Origin: Balneolaceae bacterium
GTDB taxonomy: Bacteria; Bacteroidota; Rhodothermia; Balneolales; Balneolaceae
Reading direction: 5' to 3'
Length of the DNA: 64,000 nucleotides
NCBI GenBank assembly: GCA_017643365.1
Contig: JAEPNO010000007.1
Coordinates: 124,001-188,000, forward strand
Part shown: positions 19,283-27,985 of the stretch, one piece after another
Layout of the letters: every line of letters starts with the position of its first letter
Position numbering within the stretch: position 1 is the first letter of the stretch
Notes under the pieces: generated by a model
Told to the model about the DNA's origin: nothing
The model's input: only the letters and a program-made list of their open reading frames with translations
The model's database searches: none
Program-made: the position numbers and the translations under genes

Positions 19283-20859
19283 TTAAAAGGATTTACAGGC
19301 TCAACTATTATAACATTTTCTTTTTGAACGATTACAGCCCCCGGTGCCGCACCTTTTGGCTTACGCACATATTTTTTTTTCGTGTAGATAACCGGTGCTA
19401 ATTTTGATCCTTTTGCCTTCGATTGAAAAGCAGCAAAACCGGCAACTTGTTCGATTAACGCCATATCGGGCATATTTTTGTTGTTGTTCATGCGGATTAT
19501 AACATGTGATCCACCTACTCCCCGGGCATGCAACCAAACATCTTCTTTATGAGCAGTTTGGACCAATAAATCATTATTTCGGGCATTTTTCCCAATCCAA
19601 ATGGTATAACCGTTTTGCTTAAATTCGTGGAAAGTTGATCCATCATTTTGTGAACTTCCTGAATTTGGAAGTATTTCGTCGAGCAAATCTTTGTTGACTT
19701 TTTTCCAATCCTGAAGCGATCTCATGTCGTTGATTTCATTCAGATCTTGTTCGATTTGTTGCATTCGTTCAACCTGAGCTTCAAGCTTAGGAATTCGCTC
19801 AACGGCTTCCTCATACGATCTTAGTGAATTAGACGAACGGGAATAATATTTCTGAGCATTTTCAGCAATCGTTTTACTTTCGTCGAGCGGGATCTTCACT
19901 TCAGAACCGGCATTGTACAAATCATCGAAAGTCATTTTTGATGAAGTAGGCATCCCCAAATGCGCATTGGCCATTAATATATGTCCGAACTGCTCATATT
20001 TTTCTGCTTTTTCTATGCCCTTATCTGCTTGATATAAATTTTTGAGCGACGAATTACCTCGTTTAATCTGCCTTTTAATCGCTTTTAATAATTCATTCCT
20101 ATGTTGATGAAGCCGTTGATCGTGTGCATAGTTTTTAAAACGATACCGAACCAGATCGTTTACACTGTCGAAAGTCATTTTGTCTTCGATAGGCAAAAGC
20201 TCGAATGGTATAATTGTATTTCTACCATTCTTTAGGATCCTCGGCGAGGCATTTGCCCGAAGCGATTCATCAATCTTTTTTAAATGATCGATTATTTGGT
20301 CACTCGAAAAGTTTTCATCAACATAATACTCAGAGAGCGATTCTACCCAACCTTTTGGAAACAGAGGAATTTGTTTTCGAATGTTTTGTTCGATCGATCG
20401 ATCTTCATCCCATTCGGTATCGAATAAATCAGCGCCGGTATTCTGCAACACTTTTTCGCCGATATCATCTCTGTCTTTAAAGGTTTCCTCTATAATATCA
20501 TCTTTGGTTAAAAACACATTTGCGGAATTACCGAATAGTTTGAACCATAGTTTTTTCCCTTTTCCGAGATCAAAAAACAACATTCGTTCGTTTTCGAGAA
20601 GCACAAAATCTTTAATTGGCCGACCGTGAACTCCTTCGAAAAACTGCTGAGTATTACTTTTTTTGGCCGGACGGTAACTATCTAAAAAAAGTGCTGCGTT
20701 TCCGGGGCTCCCATTAAAAATTAACCTGAAACTTTCCTCTCCATTTGCCATAAATACTCCGAGCTGATTCTTAAATGGAGTCACCGCTTGTTCAATCCAA
20801 CTTTCAGATAAATTGGTTTTAAACTCTTTCATTAAATATATTAGTTCGAAATAGTTCAT
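19279..20859 (-). CDS. NFACT family protein (RqcH/Rqc2-like ribosome quality control factor)
   Basis: A 526-residue NFACT protein. The N-terminal NFACT-N domain covers about 1-200 (NYFELIYLMKEFK ... LFFDLG), a coiled-coil middle segment lies near 290-400, and the C-terminal NFACT-R domain near 415-520 contains DVWLHARGVGGSHVIIR. In Bacillus, RqcH binds split 50S subunits with peptidyl-tRNA and adds alanine tails. At the place of the Asp-Arg pair needed there for tRNA(Ala) recruitment, this protein appears to read Glu-Arg (E91-R92 in NERMLFF), based on alignment by eye. It is the first gene of the six-gene minus-strand cluster. Older names are FbpA and fibronectin-binding protein. Confidence 0.85.
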   Translation of the reverse strand: MNYFELIYLMKEFKTNLSESWIEQAVTPFKNQLGVFMANGEESFRLIFNGSPGNAALFLDSYRPAKKSNTQQFFEGVHGRPIKDFVLLENERMLFFDLGKGKKLWFKLFGNSANVFLTKDDIIEETFKDRDDIGEKVLQNTGADLFDTEWDEDRSIEQNIRKQIPLFPKGWVESLSEYYVDENFSSDQIIDHLKKIDESLRANASPRILKNGRNTIIPFELLPIEDKMTFDSVNDLVRYRFKNYAHDQRLHQHRNELLKAIKRQIKRGNSSLKNLYQADKGIEKAEKYEQFGHILMANAHLGMPTSSKMTFDDLYNAGSEVKIPLDESKTIAENAQKYYSRSSNSLRSYEEAVERIPKLEAQVERMQQIEQDLNEINDMRSLQDWKKVNKDLLDEILPNSGSSQNDGSTFHEFKQNGYTIWIGKNARNNDLLVQTAHKEDVWLHARGVGGSHVIIRMNNNKNMPDMALIEQVAGFAAFQSKAKGSKLAPVIYTKKKYVRKPKGAAPGAVIVQKENVIIVEPVNPFK

Positions 20860-20908
20860 CAGGCTTATTTAAAAAGAGAGTTTAAATTAAGTAGTTACAA
20901 TAGTTAGA

Positions 20909-21562
20909 ATGCATTATCCGATTTTTAAATCCATTGTTAATACAGTTCAAACACAACTTGGCAAACGGGGTATTGAAAGCAACAAATTTAAAACCTGGGA
21001 AGATAGTAAAATAAATGCCATCGGCTTAGAATTAGAAGTTGGGCTTTCAAACGATTCAAGTTTTGTGGATGCACTAAGTATAAATTTTGATTGGGATAGT
21101 TTCAGAGAAACCCAGGTGGCCCGCAAGCTCGAGGGTATGCATGAACACCCATTCCTTAAAATTGAGAAACTTTCAGAAGTGGAAGTGTCTCCAACCATCG
21201 ACGTAGAAATGACATGGGTATTCGATATTGAAGCCTGTCAGCCTCAACAAAATGGCAAAGAAGGTAATTACCGTATCGAACAAGCCAGTAAGTGGATGGA
21301 ATCCATCAGTAAGCAGATTAATGATTTGCTGAAAAATGAGAATCTAATTACACGTTGGCATATCGAAATTGAAGGTGATGAGCACGGCAAATATTTAAGC
21401 GCCATCAATTTGATTTCCTATTTCCAGTACGAGTTATCTGCTGCGCGCGACTTAAACGATTTGCAGAAACACGTGGCGCGTCGACTCCAAGAATTGCTTT
21501 TAAGAGGAAACCGAGTAATATCTATGGCTGATTCTATTTTAAAAGAAACTGTTGCTGCATAA
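20909..21562 (+). CDS. Conserved-looking protein of unknown function
   Basis: 217 residues, soluble, no signal peptide or membrane segment. The sequence is rich in charged residues and mixes strands (GLELEVGLS, VEMTWVFDIEA, RWHIEIEGD) with a long C-terminal helix (LNDLQKHVARRLQELLLRGNRVISMADSILKE). I do not recognise a family. It diverges from the RqcH-like gene across 49 bases, so the two may share a promoter region. It converges on the small ribosomal peptide gene. Coding character is convincing: single long frame, normal composition and an ATG start. Confidence 0.75.
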   Translation: MHYPIFKSIVNTVQTQLGKRGIESNKFKTWEDSKINAIGLELEVGLSNDSSFVDALSINFDWDSFRETQVARKLEGMHEHPFLKIEKLSEVEVSPTIDVEMTWVFDIEACQPQQNGKEGNYRIEQASKWMESISKQINDLLKNENLITRWHIEIEGDEHGKYLSAINLISYFQYELSAARDLNDLQKHVARRLQELLLRGNRVISMADSILKETVAA

Positions 21563-21647
21563 GCAGAAGCCGGTTGTTGATTGGTCCTTTTAAACTCAAA
21601 AGACGCATACATCGAAATTACCCTGTTCCAGATAGAACTCCCTTAAA

Positions 21648-21677
21648 CAAAAAAGGCTCCGATAAATACCGGAGCCT
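21648..21677 (-). terminator. Rho-independent terminator of the AURKAIP1/COX24-type gene
   Basis: On the minus strand an 8-bp GC-rich stem (AGGCTCCG at 21670-21677 pairing with 21654-21661) with an 8-base loop is followed by a run of six T (21649-21654 on the minus strand). It begins 6 bases after the stop of the 29-residue gene. A T-run also precedes the stem on that strand, so it may work from both sides and end the convergent 217-residue gene too. Confidence 0.88.
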
Positions 21678-21682
21678 AAAAA

Positions 21683-21772
21683 TTACTTTTTCTTGTGTCT
21701 GTTTTTTCTCAGACGCTTTTTACGCTTGTGCTTTGCAATCTTTGCGCGCTTTCTTTTCTTACCACTTGGCAT
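21683..21772 (-). CDS. 29-residue AURKAIP1/COX24-domain ribosomal peptide (mS38/bS22-like)
   Basis: The minus strand encodes a 29-residue, extremely basic peptide beginning MPSGKKRKRAKIAKHK and ending in KNRHKKK. It matches from memory the AURKAIP1/COX24-domain peptides annotated throughout Bacteroidota, homologous to the C-terminus of mitochondrial ribosomal protein mS38 and to mycobacterial bS22. Such peptides bind small-subunit rRNA. It is easily missed because of its size. Support comes from the clean ATG, the peptide's composition and the terminator placed 6 bases after the stop. It lies immediately downstream of the HU gene on the same strand (73 bases). Confidence 0.88.
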   Translation of the reverse strand: MPSGKKRKRAKIAKHKRKKRLRKNRHKKK

Positions 21773-21845
21773 ACAATATCACCTGAACTTAATAGTGTTT
21801 AATTTATCAGTTGCCTAAAATAAGAACTTTTAATGGTTTTCGAAA

Positions 21846-22139
21846 TCAAATTTTTACTGCCATCGATTCATTTACCGCTTCCTTAAAATCTTTGCTGATT
21901 TTAAGCACCGGAACGAATTGCTCAGGTACGATTACTTCTACATTCGTTTTAGGATTTCGAGCCACACGTTGCGCTCTTTTAACTACTTTAAAGCTGCCAA
22001 AGCCACGTAGTTCAATATTTTCGCCTCTTTTCATGGCATCAATCACTGTTTCCATGAACCCATTTACCACTGCTTCGGTTTCTACTTTAGTAAGTCCTAC
22101 CGATGATGAGATGATATCTACAATGTCTGCTTTTGTCAT
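21846..22139 (-). CDS. HU/IHF family DNA-binding protein
   Basis: A 97-residue histone-like protein. The opening MTKADIVDIISSSVGLTK, the middle GENIELRGFGSFKVVKRAQRVARNPKTN (shown here only as a family cue, residues about 39-65) and the C-terminal helix are typical. GFGSF and RxARNPKT are the arm residues that intercalate into DNA. It bends and compacts DNA as a dimer. It is divergent from the symporter gene across 183 bases, and the small ribosomal peptide gene follows on the same strand. Confidence 0.95.
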   Translation of the reverse strand: MTKADIVDIISSSVGLTKVETEAVVNGFMETVIDAMKRGENIELRGFGSFKVVKRAQRVARNPKTNVEVIVPEQFVPVLKISKDFKEAVNESMAVKI

Positions 22140-22322
22140 TTTGATGAATTTTTAAGCCTGTTAGTCTTTATTCGATCTTCCAACCAATTATGAAATCTAA
22201 ATCGTTCATTTTTGCGTCAAACAATTTGATTACACCCTTTCACGAATACACATCGTCATTTTTATCAAATGTTTTATACTTTGCGTCGATTTTTAAACAG
22301 AATATAAAACCAATTTTCGTGC

Positions 22323-23957
22323 ATGGAAACTTTTGAAAATGTTGTAGGTACTCTTAATGATCTAGTTTGGAGTACACCCTCCTTTTTCCCGTTTATGGTA
22401 GCTGTATTGCTCAGTTTCGGGATTTTTATCACCCTTAAACTAGGCTTCGTTCAAGTTCGGCACTTTAAACATGGTATCTTTTCGGTAATGGGAAAGTACG
22501 ATTCACCGGACGCAGTCGGCGACGTGAATCACTTTCAAGCATTAACTACTGCACTCTCAGCTACCGTTGGAATTGGTAATATTGCCGGTGTTGCTATCGC
22601 AATTCACTATGGGGGGCCGGGCGCATTATTCTGGATGTGGGTTACCGCCTTCTTTGGGATGGCCATCAAATACACCGAGTGTACGCTAGCAGTAAAATAT
22701 CGCGTTCAAAATGCAGATGGCTCCGTTTCCGGTGGCCCGATGTATTATATCGAAAAAGGATTAGGACCAAATTGGAAATGGCTGGCTGTATTTTTCGCAG
22801 CAATGGCAGTTATTTGCTCGTTCTTAACAGGTAATGCTGTACAAGCAAATACGGTAGCTGACACATTGAAAAGCACCTTTTTTGTTCCGGGATGGATTAC
22901 CGGTTTAGTAACTGCCTCTTTGGTAGGTTTTGTGATTATCGGAGGTATCAAACGTATTGGTAAAGTTACCGCAAGCCTGATGCCACTAATGGCAATTATT
23001 TATGTGTTAGGCGCACTTATTATCCTTCTACTTAATGCTGAGAAAGTATTACCTGCTTTCGGTACCATCATCAGTTATGCTTTCACTCCTCAGGCAGGAA
23101 TGTATGGCGTTGGATCAGGATTGTTTTTAACAACCCTCGTTTGGGGAATCAAACGTGGTTTATTCTCAAACGAAGCGGGTCAGGGATCGGCACCTATTGC
23201 CCATGGTGCTGCGCGTACCAAAGAACCTGTTCGTGAAGGCGTTGTAGCGTTGTTAGAACCATTTATCGATACCTTGGTTGTTTGTACCATGACAGGTCTT
23301 GTAATCATCAGTACGGGAGTTTGGGACACAAAGCACGACACTATTTTTACAACCAATGCTTTAGAAACTGAAATTATCCTCGAAGATGGTGCGGCTTCTT
23401 TACTCATTGTAAATGGCGAACCAGATAACGGCTCAATGATCCGCAACGATCATGATATGGGAGTGTTCTATGTGGATGAAGCTCGCACTCAGGTTTTCAA
23501 TGGAACCATCGCAGAAGTTGATGGTGGTGTTGTGATAACCGACAGAAGCGGCCAATCTGTAGAACAACTCTATTCATCCATCATAGAAAACGGTGCACCT
23601 TTAACGGCAATTGCATTTGAAGAAGGCCTTTCCCCACTATTTGCCGGTGGTAAGTACATTGTAACTGTGTGTGTGATTCTTTTCGGTGTTTCAACGGCTA
23701 TCAGTTGGAGTTACTATGGCGATCGTTCGATTCAATATCTAGCCGGCGATAAATCAATCATTTACTATAAAATGGTTTATCTGGTGATGCATTTCATTGG
23801 GGCAGTTCTTGCGCTCGAAACCGTTTGGGCTATTGGAGACATTGCTCTCGGCTTGATGACTTTCCCGAATATCATTGCCTTATTTGCACTTTCAGGTGTT
23901 GTAGCAACGGCTAGTAAAGTGTACTTCAAGAAAATGGAAGAATTGGGGGCTAAATAA
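22323..23957 (+). CDS. Alanine/glycine:cation symporter (AGCS family) with an inserted extracytoplasmic domain
   Basis: 544 residues, about 80-90 longer than a typical AGCS sodium:amino-acid symporter. Family signatures include GIGNIAGVAIAIHYGGPGALFWMW, SGGPMYYIEKGLG and SNEAGQGSAPIAHGAA. After STGVWDTKHD (near 333) comes a hydrophilic, strand-rich insert of about 85 residues (about 338-422, including GVFYVDEARTQVF and GGVVITDRSGQ) before the normal transmembrane sequence resumes at GAPLTAIAF. The insert should face the periplasm if the usual topology holds. The gene starts a four-gene plus-strand run; upp follows after 2 bases. Confidence 0.92.
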   Translation: METFENVVGTLNDLVWSTPSFFPFMVAVLLSFGIFITLKLGFVQVRHFKHGIFSVMGKYDSPDAVGDVNHFQALTTALSATVGIGNIAGVAIAIHYGGPGALFWMWVTAFFGMAIKYTECTLAVKYRVQNADGSVSGGPMYYIEKGLGPNWKWLAVFFAAMAVICSFLTGNAVQANTVADTLKSTFFVPGWITGLVTASLVGFVIIGGIKRIGKVTASLMPLMAIIYVLGALIILLLNAEKVLPAFGTIISYAFTPQAGMYGVGSGLFLTTLVWGIKRGLFSNEAGQGSAPIAHGAARTKEPVREGVVALLEPFIDTLVVCTMTGLVIISTGVWDTKHDTIFTTNALETEIILEDGAASLLIVNGEPDNGSMIRNDHDMGVFYVDEARTQVFNGTIAEVDGGVVITDRSGQSVEQLYSSIIENGAPLTAIAFEEGLSPLFAGGKYIVTVCVILFGVSTAISWSYYGDRSIQYLAGDKSIIYYKMVYLVMHFIGAVLALETVWAIGDIALGLMTFPNIIALFALSGVVATASKVYFKKMEELGAK

Positions 23958-23959
23958 GC

Positions 23960-24586
23960 ATGGAAAAAGTTTCGGTAATTTCGCATCCGGTAGTAGATCG
24001 TTATCTCACATATTTGCGAGATAAGAATACAAACACGGCCGTATTTCGCCGAGCGATGTCGAATATTGGAATCATTCTGGCTTATCATGCTTTAAATGAT
24101 TTGAAGCTGGATGAAACTGAAGTCGAAACTCCAATTCAAACAACTATTGGTTATAAACCCGGCCAAGAAGTGGTGGTAATACCCATCCTTCGTGCCGGGC
24201 TTAGCCTGGTTGATGGTATCATCAATTTTATGCCCGAAGCTAAAGTAGGGCATGTTGGTGTGTATCGTGATGAGGAAACTCATCAACCCGTAAATTACTA
24301 CGACAATCTGCCTACCGGCCTCGATAAAGCTTTAACTTTGGTTGTTGATCCGATGTTGGCTACCGGAGGAAGTGGTTCGCATGCTCTTCATTTCTTAAAA
24401 GAAAACGGAGCTAAAAACATTCGATTTGTTTGCTTAATTGCTGCACCTGAAGGTATAGAACGCTTGCAATCCGATCATCCGGATGTCCCCATTATTACAG
24501 CGGCAATCGATGAACGTCTAAACGAAAATGCCTATATCGTACCAGGCTTAGGTGATGCAGGTGATCGATATTTTGGAACGGTTTAG
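23960..24586 (+). CDS. upp: Uracil phosphoribosyltransferase
   Basis: A 208-residue pyrimidine-salvage enzyme making UMP from uracil and PRPP. The PRPP-binding loop VVDPMLATGGSG is near residues 126-137, and the C-terminal uracil-binding stretch GLGDAGDRYFGT is intact. GQEVVVIPILRAGL is also typical. It follows the symporter by 2 bases. Its last 32 bases overlap the probable start of lptC in a different frame. Confidence 0.97.
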   Translation: MEKVSVISHPVVDRYLTYLRDKNTNTAVFRRAMSNIGIILAYHALNDLKLDETEVETPIQTTIGYKPGQEVVVIPILRAGLSLVDGIINFMPEAKVGHVGVYRDEETHQPVNYYDNLPTGLDKALTLVVDPMLATGGSGSHALHFLKENGAKNIRFVCLIAAPEGIERLQSDHPDVPIITAAIDERLNENAYIVPGLGDAGDRYFGTV

Positions 24587-25124
24587 CGCCACTTTTATAG
24601 CGATAATTTTCATTGCGGCTTCAGCTTGTTCTGGATTAAGCGAATTCGACGAGCAACAAGTTGAACTTGCTTTGGGTGATTCGTTATTCAACTCCACCGA
24701 AAGTTGGGGATTTTCTATGAACATCATCGAGGGTGGACGTGTACGCATGATGATGCAAGGCTCATACTCGTACAACATTCAACAATCGGGTGAAAATCAG
24801 ACTCGCATTCGTGGACCTGTTTTCATCGAAATATTTGATGAAAATGGAAAATTGGAAACAACCGTTTTATGTGATAGTGCCGTTTATGAACCCGACCGTG
24901 CACGATTTGAAATGTTTCAAAACGTTGATGTCTCCACCGAAGATGGTAAAAACCTCCGTTCCGATTATCTGCTATGGGAACGTAAAATCGATAAAGTGAG
25001 CACACCGGAATTTGTAATATTTATTTCTCCGCCCGATAGTATTGCAGCAAACGGTTTTTATGGGAATTCAAACCTCACAAACTACACTTTGAACGAGGGT
25101 GGCGGTCAGGTGGTGATCGAATAA
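24555..25124 (+). CDS. lptC: LPS export protein LptC (lipoprotein form)
   Basis: About 189 residues. A hydrophobic N-terminus with a lipobox (FIAASAC) precedes an LptC/LptA-type beta-jellyroll (VELALGDSLFNSTESWGF ... GGQVVIE). LptC links the inner-membrane LptBFG transporter to the periplasmic LptA bridge. In this lineage the membrane anchor appears to be a lipoprotein signal rather than a single helix. I took ATG 24555; GTG 24552 and TTG 24573 are alternatives. All overlap the 3' end of upp. The next gene begins 1 base after its stop and encodes an OstA-like partner, which supports the call. Confidence 0.85.
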   Translation: MQVIDILERFSATFIAIIFIAASACSGLSEFDEQQVELALGDSLFNSTESWGFSMNIIEGGRVRMMMQGSYSYNIQQSGENQTRIRGPVFIEIFDENGKLETTVLCDSAVYEPDRARFEMFQNVDVSTEDGKNLRSDYLLWERKIDKVSTPEFVIFISPPDSIAANGFYGNSNLTNYTLNEGGGQVVIE

Positions 25125-25125
25125 T

Positions 25126-26535
25126 ATGAAGCGACTATTCAGTTTCATTATTCTGTCTCTTTTCTTGAGTTCATCGTTTGTGAACGCACAAGATATCGTT
25201 CAGCTCATTCGATTCGATTCAGCAACCTTATCAGAAGACTCGGGCGAACGCGTACAAACACTTACAAATCCTCGTATGACCATGCGAAACGTCACCATGG
25301 TCTGCGATATCGCCTATCGTTTTCTCGATCGTAACGAAATGCACGCTTTCGGTAACATCCAAATTGATACCGACACCGAAAACATCTGGGCTGACACCCT
25401 CTTCTATTACACCAATCAGGAATTATCTGAATTGCGAGGGCGAGTAATTATCAAACAAGACAGCACCACCCTTTTTGGTGAAAAGGTAGATTACAATTTT
25501 ACTACTAAAGTGGCCATTTTCCCGAATGGAATTCGTCTTGAAGACAGCCAGGGAACCCTGTTGGCTAAACAAGGAATCTATTTTCAAAACCAAGATAGCG
25601 CCGTTTTTCGGCATGAAGTTCAGATTCAAGACAGTGCCCAATATGCCGAAGGTGATAGCTTATTCATTAACCGAGAACGCGAGTACTTTCAATTGTACAG
25701 CAATGTATTTGTTGCTGATAGCTCGAATGAGGCTTTGTTGACCGGGAACTACCTGGAAGCAGATTCTACCGGACGAAGATATGTTCGAGATGATGCCTAT
25801 TTGATGGATGTAGAAAGCGATTCGTCTAAATCGGATACCACGCATATTTTTGCAGGTGAAATTTTACTCCTAGATCAGGATTCCACTTCAACCATCGACG
25901 CTAACGACAGCGTGAAGGTTTGGACACAACGATTCTCTTCTTTATCCGATACCCTTTATTACGATAGCAACTCCGAGTTATTTACACTTTCCGGGCAGCC
26001 TATTGCCTGGAATAAAGATATCCAACTAAACGGCCCCTTTATTTTTGTTCAACTTGACAGCTCTAATGTCAAATCGCTTCGGTCATTCCCCGGGGCATTT
26101 GCCGTTCAACAAGACTCGCTAACCTTGCGACATCATCAGCTTAAAGGTGACACGCTGTTTGCTACCTTCGAAAATGGAGATATTTCTGTGATTGAATTGT
26201 ACCCAAACAGTGAGCTTCTGTATCACACAGCAAATGATGCCGGCGAGCCCGATGGAGCCATGGAAAATGCCAGCCCTAAAACAATCCTTTATTTTGAAAA
26301 TGGAGAGCTGGTTCGAGCCAAAATGGGGCAAAACCAAGGCTTATTCTTGCCGGAATACGATGGTCTAAAAGAGCGACAACTAGACGGGTATTCCTGGAAT
26401 CCGGAGCTTCGTCCGCAGAAGCCTTCTTCCCTACCGCTCCCAAGATTTACTCCAATCCCAAAAGAACGACCGTTTAACCTACCTCTACGTTACTTGAATT
26501 TTATCGATGAGATTTCATCCGATCAGAAAAAGTAA
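25126..26535 (+). CDS. OstA-like/LptA-family periplasmic protein
   Basis: 469 residues with a signal peptide (cleavage near NAQ22). Residues about 40-250 consist of repeated short strands of the OstA/LptA beta-taco type (AYRFLDRNEMHAFGNIQI, LSELRGRVIIKQDSTTLFG, KVDYNFTTKVAIFPNGIRL). It is much longer than E. coli LptA and lacks an obvious LptD barrel, as is usual for Bacteroidota OstA-like proteins. With lptC just upstream (1-base gap) it probably extends the LPS bridge across the periplasm. The C-terminal 13 bases overlap the convergent DASS transporter gene. Confidence 0.85.
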   Translation: MKRLFSFIILSLFLSSSFVNAQDIVQLIRFDSATLSEDSGERVQTLTNPRMTMRNVTMVCDIAYRFLDRNEMHAFGNIQIDTDTENIWADTLFYYTNQELSELRGRVIIKQDSTTLFGEKVDYNFTTKVAIFPNGIRLEDSQGTLLAKQGIYFQNQDSAVFRHEVQIQDSAQYAEGDSLFINREREYFQLYSNVFVADSSNEALLTGNYLEADSTGRRYVRDDAYLMDVESDSSKSDTTHIFAGEILLLDQDSTSTIDANDSVKVWTQRFSSLSDTLYYDSNSELFTLSGQPIAWNKDIQLNGPFIFVQLDSSNVKSLRSFPGAFAVQQDSLTLRHHQLKGDTLFATFENGDISVIELYPNSELLYHTANDAGEPDGAMENASPKTILYFENGELVRAKMGQNQGLFLPEYDGLKERQLDGYSWNPELRPQKPSSLPLPRFTPIPKERPFNLPLRYLNFIDEISSDQKK

Positions 26536-27947
26536 TCCTGAAAAAAGTAACAATAAACGGTAATTATCAGAATTGACAAGATATTCAGGATAACGCCTGA
26601 TCTTGCCATCTCTCCCATTTTTATATGTCCACTCGAAAACACGATGGCATTTGGTGGGGTTGATATCGGAAACATGAATGCACAACTGGCACCGATGGTT
26701 AGTGGAATGGCTAAGGTTAGCTCATCAAGACCGAAAAAGCGTGCAATCACGAATGAAACCGGAATAAAAACGGCCACTAGTGCCACATTACTCATTATCT
26801 CGGTTAAGAAGACTGCAAATCCACATACAACCAAAATGATTATTAAAGGGGCTGCGATGGTATTTGCGGAAATCCACTCGCCAAGCGCGCCAACTACGTT
26901 TGTAACCTCAAGGCCTTTTGCAAGACTAATACCACCACCAAAAAGCAGTAAAATATCCCACGGAAGGCGCTTCATATCTTCCCACTGCAGCAATGGTTGT
27001 GGTTTTTGAGAAACACCCGATGGAATCATAAATAAAGCAATACTAGCAGCTATTGCGATGCCGGTGTCTGATACATTAGACAGCATTTCAATTTTGGTGA
27101 TCTGTGATCGAAATATCCAGAGTAAAGCGGTACAAACCATTACAATCATCACTCTTTTTTCACCGGATTTTAACGATCCTAACGATGACAATTCGCCGGA
27201 GATCAGTTTTGTAATTCCGGGTAGCTTTTTCAGCTTAACAGGATAAACAAGCTTGGTATTCACAAAATAAACCATCGTAAAAAGAATTACGACCAAGGGA
27301 AAAGCAAAGAATAACCAATTGGCAAAATTAAGTGCTTCTAAACCGCTTTCTTCCACAATGCCAGCCAGCACTAAATTTGGTGGCGTTCCGATTATCGTGG
27401 TAATTCCCCCGATATTGGCTGCATAAGCGATGCCAAGCATGAGCGTTAATGCAAAATTTTTAGATGACTCAGGATCATTGAATTTATCTTCCAGCAGCAG
27501 CACTACCGACATCCCAATGGGAAGCATCATTACCGTGGTAGCAGTATTGCTAATCCACATAGAAAGCAATGAGGTAGCTAACATTCCGCCCAAAATAATT
27601 CGAGTGGGTTTTTCGCCGGATACCCGCATAATGTTGAGTGCAATTCGGCGGTGCAGATTCCATTTTTCGATGGCAAGCCCTAACACAAATCCCCCAAAAA
27701 AGAGATAAATAACCGGATTAGAGTAATTGATGGTAGTTTCGCGCAGGCTTAGAATATCCAAAATCGGAAAGAGAACGATGGGTAAAAGAGCGGTAACTCC
27801 AATCGGTAAAGCTGCTGTTACCCACCAGCTCAGCATCCATCCTGCAATGGCCAACATTCTTATTTGATCGGATTCAGAACCGCCAATCAAAAGAATCAGC
27901 AGAAAAATTACAGGACCTGAAAGAATTTTAAGTAATGATTGATTCAT
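26523..27947 (-). CDS. DASS/SLC13-family sodium:dicarboxylate or anion symporter
   Basis: 474 residues with about 11-12 hydrophobic segments. The first signature WISNTATTVMMLP contains the SNT motif, and NIGGITTIIGTPPNLVLAG is the flanking hairpin. In the second half MSNVALVAVFIP has SNV where many relatives have SNT, and ISTPPNAIVFSSG completes the repeat. The family imports C4-dicarboxylates, citrate, sulfate or phosphate with sodium; the substrate cannot be told here. It lies downstream of the M15 peptidase on the minus strand and converges with the OstA-like gene, overlapping it by 13 bases. Confidence 0.9.
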   Translation of the reverse strand: MNQSLLKILSGPVIFLLILLIGGSESDQIRMLAIAGWMLSWWVTAALPIGVTALLPIVLFPILDILSLRETTINYSNPVIYLFFGGFVLGLAIEKWNLHRRIALNIMRVSGEKPTRIILGGMLATSLLSMWISNTATTVMMLPIGMSVVLLLEDKFNDPESSKNFALTLMLGIAYAANIGGITTIIGTPPNLVLAGIVEESGLEALNFANWLFFAFPLVVILFTMVYFVNTKLVYPVKLKKLPGITKLISGELSSLGSLKSGEKRVMIVMVCTALLWIFRSQITKIEMLSNVSDTGIAIAASIALFMIPSGVSQKPQPLLQWEDMKRLPWDILLLFGGGISLAKGLEVTNVVGALGEWISANTIAAPLIIILVVCGFAVFLTEIMSNVALVAVFIPVSFVIARFFGLDELTLAIPLTIGASCAFMFPISTPPNAIVFSSGHIKMGEMARSGVILNILSILIITVYCYFFQDYFF

Positions 27948-27985
27948 AGCGATGCAAAGAACGTAAATTATTTACGAATAATCAT

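Noticed and set aside
23180-24088. Antisense frames over the symporter and upp genes
   Set aside because: Same reason: both sense proteins are intact family members, and the antisense peptides lack plausible starts or motifs.
27962-27976. CGTAAA/TTTACG mini-hairpin between the M15 and DASS genes
   Set aside because: Six AT-rich base pairs without a T-run; not a credible terminator or operator on its own.
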